From: Sphingobium sp. CAP-1
GTDB taxonomy: Bacteria > Pseudomonadota > Alphaproteobacteria > Sphingomonadales > Sphingomonadaceae
Length of the DNA stretch: 64,000 nt
Direction: 5' to 3'
NCBI RefSeq assembly: GCF_009720145.1
Contig: NZ_CP046252.1
Coordinates: 2,418,001 to 2,482,000 of the forward strand
Every line of letters begins with the position of its first letter. Within the stretch, counting starts at the first letter, position 1. The notes under the pieces are model-generated. The model saw only the letters and a program-made list of their open reading frames with translations, had not been told where the DNA came from and did no database searches. Shown here piece after piece: positions 57,403 to 64,000 of this stretch. The position numbers were made by a program, and so were the translations under genes.

Positions 57403-58521
57403 TCACAGGTTGAAGCGGCCGATGATTGCGGCCAGCGCCGTCGCCTTCGGCACGTCGGTCTTGCGCAGCACGGCGCGGACCTGCACCCGCACCGTTTCGC
57501 TGCTGACTCCGCGCTGCGCGGCGATTTCGCTGGCCGTCATCCCCTGGGCAAGGTCGAGCGCGACCGACGCCTCGGTCGGGGTGAGGCCATAGGCCTGGGC
57601 CAGCAGCAGGCGCGGATCGCCCACCGGCCGGGGCTGTGTCACGGTGGCGATGCAGGCCGCATCGACCGAGAAATGAAACTGACCCGGCGGGACCGGCGCA
57701 ATATCGACGCGGCAGGGGCGGCCGGCGGCATCCGTGAGGCCGATCGTCGCATGGCAGACATGGCCAGACCCGTCATCCGCCCGTCCGATCGCGCGCCGCA
57801 ACGCCGCCTGGAGCGGCCCATCCTGCCGGCCAATGGCGGCTTGCAGCATCCCCTGCTGGACCCGAACGACATCGCCGGCCGCCGCCAGCGCCTGCCCCGC
57901 TCGCGTCCGGGCGATGACGCGGCCGCTGGAATCGCAGAGGAAGGCAGCAAGATCGATCAGATCGAGCGAGTCGAGCGCCACCCGCAGATCGCGATCATTC
58001 AGGCGCCCCTGCATCGTCAGCGCCGCCTGAACATGCGGCATCAACGCCGCCATGACCTCCATATCGGCGCGTTGCGGATGATCCTGACGGCGGGTGCGCA
58101 GCACCCCCGCGACAGACCGGCGATCGCCATCGGGACGCAGGGTGCCGACCATCATGAAGCGGGCGCCGAAACGATCGAATATCTCGCGATAGACCGGCAG
58201 ACGCTCCTGCGCGTCGCGGGCAAGGACATCGTCGTCGCTGGTGATGCTGCCGGCGGGGGCGAACAGGGTCGCGGCGCGCGGATTGACATGGGGTATCGCC
58301 CCGCCCCGCCTTTCCCATTCGTCGATCGCATCATCGGGCATCAACGGCAGGCGGTTGACGCAGATGCCGCCCTTTTTATCGACGGTCAGCAGTTGCGCGG
58401 TCCAGCCGCCACAGGCTTCGCCCAGCAGGCGCAACCCTTCATCCCACTGATCGGGCTGAAAGGGCGCGGCGGCAAAGGCGGCCACGGTCTGGTCGAAATG
58501 GTCGCGCGACAAGCCCCCCAC
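57403..58521 (-). CDS. LuxR-type transcriptional regulator
   Basis: 372 residues. The C-terminal helix-turn-helix is plain: LTPTEASVALDLAQGMTASEIAAQRGVSSETVRVQVRAVLRKT. The first ~280 residues hold no autoinducer-binding signature (no conserved W-Y-D-W block), so it is not a classical quorum sensor; the segment around 55-260 may be a PAS/GAF-like sensor. The start is GTG at 58521 after GAAGGGGATC. It lies downstream of ftsK, separated by the ftsK terminator. Confidence 0.88.
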   Translation of the reverse strand: MGGLSRDHFDQTVAAFAAAPFQPDQWDEGLRLLGEACGGWTAQLLTVDKKGGICVNRLPLMPDDAIDEWERRGGAIPHVNPRAATLFAPAGSITSDDDVLARDAQERLPVYREIFDRFGARFMMVGTLRPDGDRRSVAGVLRTRRQDHPQRADMEVMAALMPHVQAALTMQGRLNDRDLRVALDSLDLIDLAAFLCDSSGRVIARTRAGQALAAAGDVVRVQQGMLQAAIGRQDGPLQAALRRAIGRADDGSGHVCHATIGLTDAAGRPCRVDIAPVPPGQFHFSVDAACIATVTQPRPVGDPRLLLAQAYGLTPTEASVALDLAQGMTASEIAAQRGVSSETVRVQVRAVLRKTDVPKATALAAIIGRFNL

Positions 58522-58799
58522 GCTGATCCCTTCCCCGATATATCGAACCCCAGCACGTCCCCGTCCCGCGTAAATATCCTGTCACAATGGCGAAATCGCG
58601 GCAAATCCATTAAAGAATGCGCCCATCCGGCCACCGCTACGACGAAAAAAAAGGCCGATCGAAACGACCGGCCCGAAAAGTTTTTAGGAGAGGATGCCTG
58701 AAAGGCCTGATCCTTATGGCCGCGCCGGCATTTTGCTGCAAATGCGAAGGAAGCAAAGGCGATTGCAGATTATGCAATCTTAACCATGGCCCGCCCGCC
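58522..58799. other. Intergenic region between ftsK and the LuxR gene
   Basis: A strong minus-strand terminator lies at 58645-58673 and a perfect 7-bp inverted repeat GATTGCA-GATTA-TGCAATC at 58761-58779. The ~125 bp between ftsK and the terminator has no convincing gene; a small RNA or 3' UTR is possible. Confidence 0.4.
58645..58673 (-). terminator. Intrinsic terminator downstream of ftsK
   Basis: On the minus strand GGCCGGTCG-TTT-CGATCGGCC (58673-58653, one G-U pair) is followed by TTTTTTTT (58652-58645). This is a textbook rho-independent terminator, 127 bp after the ftsK stop. Confidence 0.92.
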
Positions 58800-61118
58800 T
58801 CAGAGCGGATTGCCATTCTCGTCGCGCAGCACTTCGCGGCGGCCGACATGGTTGGGCGGGCCGACCAGCCCTTCCTCCTCCATCCGCTCGATCAGGCGGG
58901 CGGCGCTGTTGTAGCCGACGCGCAATTGCCGTTGCAGCCAACTGGTCGACGCCTTCTGATTTTCGAACACGAGCTGGCACGCCTTGCGGAACAGTTGGGC
59001 GTCGGGGCTGTCGTCGCCCAGATCGACGCCGTCGAGCGCGAAACTGCCTTCCTCCGGCTCCTCTGTGACGGCGGAGATGTAGTCGGGCTGGCCCTGCGCG
59101 CGCCAATGATCGGCGACGACGCGCACTTCGTCGTCGGAGACGAAGGGACCATGCACACGGGTCAGACCCTTGCCGCCATGCATGTAGAGCATGTCGCCCT
59201 TGCCCAGCAATTGTTCGGCGCCCTGTTCGCCAAGGATGGTGCGGCTGTCGATCTTTGACGTGACGAAGAAGCTGATGCGGGTCGGCAGGTTCGCCTTGAT
59301 GACGCCGGTGATGACATCGACCGAGGGGCGCTGGGTCGCGAGGATCAGGTGGATGCCGGCCGCGCGGGCCTTTTGCGCCAAACGCTGGATCAGGAATTCG
59401 ACTTCCTTGCCCGCCGTCATCATCAGGTCGGCCAGCTCGTCCACCACCACCACGATCTGCGGCAGCGGCTGGAAGTCGAGCTGCTCCTCTTCGTAGATCG
59501 GCTTGCCGGTTTCGGGGTCATAGCCGGTCTGGACGCGGCGGCCGAGCGGCTTGCCCTTCGCCTTGGCGGCGCGGACCTTCTCATTATAATTGGCGAGGTT
59601 GCGGACCGAGATGGACGCCATCATGCGATAGCGGTCCTCCATCTGCTCCACCGCCCATTTCAGCGCGCGGATCGCCTTGGCCGGTTCGGTGACGACCGGC
59701 GAGAGCAGATGCGGGATGTCGTCATAGGTCGACAGTTCCAGCATCTTGGGATCGATCATGATGAGCCGCAACTGGTCCGGCGTCATGCGGTAGAGCAGGG
59801 ACAGGATCATCGCGTTGAGGCCGACCGATTTACCGGAGCCGGTGGTCCCCGCGATCAGCAGATGCGGCATGGGGGCGAGATCGGCGATGATCGGTTCGCC
59901 GGAGATATTCTTGCCCAGGATGATCGGCAGGGTCGCTTCCTGCATGAACTGTTCGGACGTGATGAGTTCGCGGAAGGACACGCCTTCGCGATTGGCGTTG
60001 GGCAATTCGATGCCGATGACGGTGCGGCCGGGAATCGTCGCGACGCGGGCCGACAGCGCCGACATGTTGCGGGCGATGTCGTCGGCCAGCGCGATCACCC
60101 GGCTGGCCTTGATGCCGGGCGCCGGCTCCAGCTCATACATGGTGACGACCGGGCCGGGGCGAACCTCGACGATATTGCCCTTCACATGGAAATCGTCCAG
60201 CACGGATTCGAGCAGGCGGGCGTTGCGCTCCAGCGCCGCCTTGTCGATCTTGCCGCCCTGGGCCGCGGGCACGGGATTGAGCAGGTCGGGCGAGGGCAGC
60301 GACGAGTTGCCGAACAGATCGTCCTGGCTGACCGGCGCCATCGCGCGCTGCACCGGGGCGGGCTTGGGCGACTGGATGGTGATGGGCGGCTTTGGCTCGT
60401 TCGACACCTGCTTGCGTGGGGCGATGACGCGCTCGGACGGCTCATCCTCCTCATCATCCGCAACCGCGCCGCCGCCGGCGAAGGGCAGGCTGGGGCGCGG
60501 CAGGCTGAGTCTGGGCAGGGACGGGCGGCGCAGCGCGATGATCGGCTTTTCCAGCGCCAGGCTGCGGTAACAGGTGAACAGGCCGGCGATCAGGGTGACG
60601 ACGATCAGCGCGCCCTTGATCCATGGCGCGGCGGCCGGCGCCTGCGCGGTCAGGCTGAAAATGCCCTTGGCCGAGGCCAGGCCGATCATGCCGCCCCAGC
60701 CGGATGGCAGGCCGACCAGCGGATCGGGCTGGAACAGCGCCAGCGCGATGCCGATCAGGATGATGCCGAACAGGCATTTGCCGAACTGCCCCTTCCAGCC
60801 GGCCATGTCCTGATCGCCCCACAGTCGCCGGGCGGTGATCGCCATCAATGGCAGCAGCAACGCCACCGGGACGCCGAACAGGAGGAGGAATATATCAGCG
60901 GCCCATGCGCCGGGCGGCCCCATGATGTTGGACACGCCATCGCCGGCGACGGTCATCAGCGACGGATCGCTGGGGGTGTAGCTGAGCAGCGCCAGCGCCA
61001 GAAACAGGGTCGCGAGGATGAGCGCGATCGCGCCGATCAGCGCGCCGCTGCGGATCAGGCTGCGCTTGAGCATTTCGCGCCATTCCGGCGAGCGTTTCAC
61101 GGTGCGGCCGACGGCCAT
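58800..61118 (-). CDS. ftsK: DNA translocase FtsK
   Basis: 772 residues. The N-terminal ~190 residues carry four hydrophobic membrane segments. A short linker (~190-290) precedes the motor: Walker A AGTTGSGKSVGLNAM, Walker B VVVVDELADLMM and RLAQKARAAGIHLILATQRPSVDVITG. The C-terminal gamma winged helix (QRQLRVGYNSAARLIERMEEEG) would read KOPS. It pumps chromosomal DNA and activates XerCD at division. ATG at 61118 is preferred over a GTG at 61154. A 32-codon gene is divergent. Confidence 0.96.
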   Translation of the reverse strand: MAVGRTVKRSPEWREMLKRSLIRSGALIGAIALILATLFLALALLSYTPSDPSLMTVAGDGVSNIMGPPGAWAADIFLLLFGVPVALLLPLMAITARRLWGDQDMAGWKGQFGKCLFGIILIGIALALFQPDPLVGLPSGWGGMIGLASAKGIFSLTAQAPAAAPWIKGALIVVTLIAGLFTCYRSLALEKPIIALRRPSLPRLSLPRPSLPFAGGGAVADDEEDEPSERVIAPRKQVSNEPKPPITIQSPKPAPVQRAMAPVSQDDLFGNSSLPSPDLLNPVPAAQGGKIDKAALERNARLLESVLDDFHVKGNIVEVRPGPVVTMYELEPAPGIKASRVIALADDIARNMSALSARVATIPGRTVIGIELPNANREGVSFRELITSEQFMQEATLPIILGKNISGEPIIADLAPMPHLLIAGTTGSGKSVGLNAMILSLLYRMTPDQLRLIMIDPKMLELSTYDDIPHLLSPVVTEPAKAIRALKWAVEQMEDRYRMMASISVRNLANYNEKVRAAKAKGKPLGRRVQTGYDPETGKPIYEEEQLDFQPLPQIVVVVDELADLMMTAGKEVEFLIQRLAQKARAAGIHLILATQRPSVDVITGVIKANLPTRISFFVTSKIDSRTILGEQGAEQLLGKGDMLYMHGGKGLTRVHGPFVSDDEVRVVADHWRAQGQPDYISAVTEEPEEGSFALDGVDLGDDSPDAQLFRKACQLVFENQKASTSWLQRQLRVGYNSAARLIERMEEEGLVGPPNHVGRREVLRDENGNPL

Positions 61119-61281
61119 ATAACTGCTTGTCCCCCAAATGTTCCGTTTCGGCACAATGCGCCAAGCGGGGAGTCCCGGTCAAGGGTGCGCCCCTTCGGCC
61201 CGTCTCATGGCATAGGTAAGAATCCGTATCGAAGGCGGTCGGGGCGGCGGCATAGAAAAGAGGGCGAAAGGAACCCGCCTG

Positions 61282-61380
61282 ATGATCGCCGCTTTCTATC
61301 CCACTCTGGTCGTCCTGGCCCTTGGCGCGTTCGCCGCCGGCCTGCTGTTCGTCAGCATCGAGGATGGGCTGAAGAACTGA
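61282..61380 (+). CDS. 32-residue single-pass membrane microprotein
   Basis: ATG at 61282 preceded by AAAGGAA about 9 nt upstream; stop TGA at 61378-61380. The product begins MIAAFYPTL, has one hydrophobic segment (VVLALGAFAAGLLFVSI) and ends EDGLKN. The RBS, membrane helix and charged tail support a true gene; it is too short for ordinary ORF calls. It is divergent from ftsK and overlaps the end of the convergent acetyltransferase gene by 29 bp. Function unknown. Confidence 0.55.
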   Translation: MIAAFYPTLVVLALGAFAAGLLFVSIEDGLKN

Positions 61381-61849
61381 GCGCCACCAGCGCGTCGCCA
61401 TCGACCCGCTGCACCGTCCATTCGTCCATCGGCCGCGCGCCCAAGGCGCGGTAGAAGGCGATGGACGGTGCGTTCCAGTCCAGCACCGACCATTCGAGCC
61501 GGGCGCAGTCGCGTTCGATCGCCAGCCCGGCAAGGCGGGCGAGCAGCGCCTTGCCCGCGCCCGCCCCGCGCGCCTGCGGCAGCACGAACAGATCCTCCAG
61601 ATAGAGGCCCGGTCGTCCTTCGAAGGTCGAGAAATTGTGGAAGAAGAGGGCGAAGCCGATCGCCGCGCCATCCTGCTCGGCGATCAGCACTTCGGCCATC
61701 GGGCGCGGCCCGAACAGATAGCGGGCAAGCGTGGCGCGATCCGCCTTCACTTCGTGCGACAGCCGCTCATAGTCGGCCAGCGCGCGGATGAAGGCGATGA
61801 TGGCGTCCAGATCGTCCGCCACCGCATTTCGAATGACGATGCCGCTCAT
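61352..61849 (-). CDS. GNAT-family N-acetyltransferase
   Basis: 165 residues. GNAT motif A, LEDLFVLPQARGAGAGKALLARLAGLA (Q/R-x-x-G-x-G/A acetyl-CoA loop), motif B WNAPSIAFYRALGA and the N-terminal IRNAVADDLDAIIAFIRALADYE. This resembles the diamine/aminoglycoside-type branch that includes SSAT-like enzymes (the EGRPGLYLEDLFV region). Acceptor unknown. Its ATG overlaps the EamA stop (ATGA), so the two are coupled. Confidence 0.9.
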   Translation of the reverse strand: MSGIVIRNAVADDLDAIIAFIRALADYERLSHEVKADRATLARYLFGPRPMAEVLIAEQDGAAIGFALFFHNFSTFEGRPGLYLEDLFVLPQARGAGAGKALLARLAGLAIERDCARLEWSVLDWNAPSIAFYRALGARPMDEWTVQRVDGDALVALSSSAHPRC

Positions 61850-62766
61850 ACCGTTCCCGCCTCCACATGCGCGCCCTGATGGCCAGAAGCGTCCGCCCGC
61901 TTCGTGCGCGCGGCGATAAGGCAGCCGGCGACGATCAGCAAGGCGCCGGCCACGGTGGCCGGCGTGACCGTCTCGCCAAAGGCCAGCCAGCCCATGATCG
62001 CCGCCCAGGCGAAGGCGCTATATTCGACCGGGATCAGCCGCTGCGCCTCGGCCCGCGCATAGGCCCAGGCGAGCGCGGCGAGCGAGGTGAAGGCGAGGCT
62101 GGCCGCGAGCAGGACCAGCGGCGCGGCGCTGGCGGGCGGAATGACCAGCCAGAAAGGCGCGCCCAGGGCAAACACGCCGAGCATGACGAGATGCTGGAAG
62201 AAGGCGACTTCGACCGGGGAAGCGCATTGCGCCTGCTGGCGCTGGAGGATCAGGTTCCAGGCGAACAGCAGCGCGGAGAGCAGCACCGCCAGCGCGCCGA
62301 GCAGCGCGTCGGCGTCATAATCGCCGCGCAGCCGGCCGGACAGGATCACCCCCACGCCGACCAGCCCCAGCAGCGACGCGCCGATCGCCTGCCGCCCGAC
62401 CCGTTCCCTGAGCAGCAACGCCGCGAGATAGAGGGCGATCAGCGGGGCGATGAAGGACAAGGCGATCGATTCCGCCAGCGGCAGCCGCATGATCGCCCAG
62501 AAGAACAGCGCCGCCATCGCCGCCACCACCATCCCGCGCAGCAGATGGAGGCGCAGCACGGCCGGGGTCGGCCAGCGCTGGCGGGTCAGCAGCATCAGGG
62601 CAAGGCCAAGCATCGTCCCGGCCAGCGCGCGCCAGAACAGCGCATTATAGAGGCCGATCGAGAGACTGAGTCCCTTCATCGCCGCGTCCATCACCGAAAA
62701 CAGCGCGACGCCGGCGCAGCAGACGGCAAAGGGAATGGCGATCCCGCGCGCAGGCCCGGTCATCAT
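61846..62766 (-). CDS. EamA/DMT-family transporter
   Basis: 306 residues with about ten transmembrane segments in two EamA repeats (positions ~10-140 and ~150-290; the second with AAIMGWLAFGETVTPATVAGALLIVAG). Members move small metabolites such as amino acids, nucleotide sugars or S-adenosylmethionine; the substrate cannot be told. ATG at 62766 has GGAG 7 nt upstream. It lies 14 bp after ispG and is coupled to the GNAT gene. Confidence 0.92.
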   Translation of the reverse strand: MMTGPARGIAIPFAVCCAGVALFSVMDAAMKGLSLSIGLYNALFWRALAGTMLGLALMLLTRQRWPTPAVLRLHLLRGMVVAAMAALFFWAIMRLPLAESIALSFIAPLIALYLAALLLRERVGRQAIGASLLGLVGVGVILSGRLRGDYDADALLGALAVLLSALLFAWNLILQRQQAQCASPVEVAFFQHLVMLGVFALGAPFWLVIPPASAAPLVLLAASLAFTSLAALAWAYARAEAQRLIPVEYSAFAWAAIMGWLAFGETVTPATVAGALLIVAGCLIAARTKRADASGHQGAHVEAGTV

Positions 62767-62780
62767 CCCCAAGCTCCGCC

Positions 62781-63941
62781 TTACTCGGCCGCTTCCGCCT
62801 TGCCCGCGTCGGTGGTGTCCGCTTCCAGCTTCGCCGCCTCGATCTCGGCCGCCTTGGCCTCCACCAGCTTCACGATATGATCGACCATGTCAGCATCGTG
62901 AATGGTGTGGTCGGTGACGCCCGACAGATAGACCATATGCTTGCCATTGCCGCCGCCGGTCAGGCCGATATCGGTTTCGCGCGCTTCGCCGGGGCCGTTG
63001 ACGACGCAGCCCAGCACCGAGAGCGAGAGCGGCGTATGGATATGCTGGAGCCGTTCCTCCAGCGCCTGCACGGTGCGGATAACGTCAAAGCCCTGCCGCG
63101 CGCAGGACGGGCAGCTAATGACCTTCACCCCGCGGGTGCGGATGCCAAGCGACTTCAGGATTTCATAGCCGACGCGCACTTCCTCTTCGGGTTCGGCGGA
63201 CAGGGACACGCGGATCGTGTCGCCAATGCCGGCCCAGAGCAAATTGCCGATGCCGATCGCGCTCTTGACCGTGCCGCCGATCAGGCCGCCGGCTTCGGTG
63301 ATGCCCAGATGCAGCGGGCAGTCCACCGCATCGGCCAGTTGCGCATAGGCGGCGACGGCGAGGAACACGTCGCTGGCCTTCACCGCGACCTTATATTCGT
63401 GGAAATCCTGGTCCTGGAGCAGTTTGATATGGTCGAGCGCGGATTCGACCAGCGCTTCGGGGCACGGCTCGCCATATTTTTCGAGCAGATCCTTTTCGAG
63501 GCTGCCGGCGTTGACGCCGATGCGGATCGAGCAGCCATTGGCCTTGGCCGCGTCGACCACTTCCTTCACCCGCGCTTCGCTGCCGATATTGCCGGGATTG
63601 ATGCGCAGGCAGGCCGCGCCCGCATCGGCGGCTTCCAGCGCGCGCTTATAATGGAAATGAATGTCGGCGACGATCGGCACGCGCGCGGCGCGGACAATCT
63701 GTTTCAGCGCGGCGGTCGATTCCTCATCCGGGCAGGAGACGCGGATGATGTCGACGCCGGCATCCTCGCAGCGGCGGATCTGGTCGATCGTCGCCCTGAC
63801 ATCATGGGTCAGCGTGTTGGTCATGGTCTGGACCGTGACCGGCGCGCCGCCGCCGACGGGGACGTTGCCGACCATGATCTGGCGGCTCTGGCGGCGAGCG
63901 ATGTCGCGCCAGGGACGCAGGCCGGGATTATGGTCGGACAT
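62781..63941 (-). CDS. ispG: 4-hydroxy-3-methylbut-2-en-1-yl diphosphate synthase
   Basis: 386 residues. A TIM-barrel core (VPVGGGAPVTVQTMTNT, RVSCPDEESTAAL, LRINPGNIG) is followed by the [4Fe-4S] domain with CPSCARQGFD and LGCVVNGPGEA cysteines. It catalyses the penultimate MEP-pathway step to HMBPP. The C-terminal ~40 residues are an acidic/Ala-rich extension (EAKAAEIEAAKLEAD). ATG at 63941 follows a hairpin with GGAG in its 3' arm. Confidence 0.97.
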   Translation of the reverse strand: MSDHNPGLRPWRDIARRQSRQIMVGNVPVGGGAPVTVQTMTNTLTHDVRATIDQIRRCEDAGVDIIRVSCPDEESTAALKQIVRAARVPIVADIHFHYKRALEAADAGAACLRINPGNIGSEARVKEVVDAAKANGCSIRIGVNAGSLEKDLLEKYGEPCPEALVESALDHIKLLQDQDFHEYKVAVKASDVFLAVAAYAQLADAVDCPLHLGITEAGGLIGGTVKSAIGIGNLLWAGIGDTIRVSLSAEPEEEVRVGYEILKSLGIRTRGVKVISCPSCARQGFDVIRTVQALEERLQHIHTPLSLSVLGCVVNGPGEARETDIGLTGGGNGKHMVYLSGVTDHTIHDADMVDHIVKLVEAKAAEIEAAKLEADTTDAGKAEAAE

Positions 63942-63942
63942 G

Positions 63943-63972
63943 AAAAAGGGGCTCCGTAAGCTACGAAGCCCC
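63943..63972 (-). promoter_or_regulatory. Hairpin covering the ispG ribosome-binding site
   Basis: On the minus strand GGGGCTTCG-TAGCTTA-CGGAGCCCC, a 9-bp stem with one mismatch (63972-63948), is followed by TTTTTC and then the ispG ATG. The only SD-like GGAG is in the 3' arm, 10 nt before ATG. It may be an upstream terminator, a translational switch, or both. Confidence 0.65.
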
Positions 63973-64000
63973 TATAGGGATTTTAAAGTTGAATGAGAAG

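Noticed and set aside
58699..58800. Cysteine-rich plus-strand frame downstream of ftsK (FCCKCEG...CRLCN)
   Set aside because: It has a poor start, continues antisense into ftsK and has no RBS at sensible spacing. The CxC/CxxC pattern is probably chance.
59349..61454. 701-codon open frame antisense to ftsK
   Set aside because: Shadow frame; the FtsK motor motifs are on the minus strand.
1..64000. CRISPR array, insertion sequences and rRNA
   Set aside because: No regularly spaced short repeats, no transposase-type frame with terminal repeats and no rRNA sequence were seen.

Overview
The window looks like a chromosomal segment of an alphaproteobacterium of the family Sphingomonadaceae (Sphingobium/Sphingomonas-like; genus not resolvable by eye). 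The basis is uniformly high GC with strong GC3 bias, a large TonB-dependent receptor, a DUF1134 secreted protein, a BamE / CBP3-type chaperone / DUF177 cluster, and gene neighbourhoods such as maeB-mutS-glnD and lolA-xthA-ribA. These assignments come from recognised protein families; no database search was run.

Left core region (1-24185): a TonB-dependent receptor with its own terminator; a sulfotransferase-like gene divergent from a TPR/aspartyl-hydroxylase fusion; clpB translationally coupled to a 2-oxoglutarate oxygenase; exported M28 and M16 peptidases; and a five-gene MarR-controlled efflux operon (marR, FUSC pump, DUF1656, HlyD adaptor, outer-membrane factor) whose promoter, operator and probably leaderless start are visible. 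These are followed by bamE, a cytochrome bc1 chaperone, a DUF177 protein, dinB, a DUF1134 gene and tRNA-Ser(GCT).

Genomic island (24186-42615, about 18.4 kb): inserted at the 3' end of tRNA-Ser. A 17-bp copy of the tRNA end recurs at 42599-42615, next to a P4-type tyrosine integrase. Both ends carry ATGCCCACTT-type direct repeats that look like integrase arm sites. The island holds a replication-like module (AlpA-like regulator, HUH-motif protein, DUF927 ATPase) with two strongly palindromic intergenic regions; a Tat-exported DUF1800/DUF1501 pair; a surface-polysaccharide module (SAM methyltransferase plus two unusual multidomain polysaccharide pyruvyl-transferase fusions); a three-gene SHOCT/DUF805/lipoprotein envelope cluster; a DUF3768 plus papain-like cysteine-peptidase pair; and a second, minimal tyrosine recombinase. 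No conjugation or phage structural genes were seen, so it resembles a satellite-like or mobilisable integrative element carrying envelope-modification cargo.

Right core region (42636-64000): a low-molecular-weight phosphatase, ATP-grasp and polysaccharide deacetylase cluster; flavin reductase; maeB; mutS; glnD; an L,D-transpeptidase, ribA and xthA in a tightly overlapping run; lolA; a LuxR-type regulator; ftsK; a 32-codon membrane microprotein; a GNAT acetyltransferase; an EamA transporter; and ispG with a hairpin covering its ribosome-binding site.

Non-coding signals of note: a ~55-bp repeat present twice (11601-11655 and 57271-57325), several perfect hairpins, two good intrinsic terminators on the minus strand (after maeB and after ftsK), and two probable leaderless starts. 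No CRISPR array, insertion sequence or rRNA was seen.
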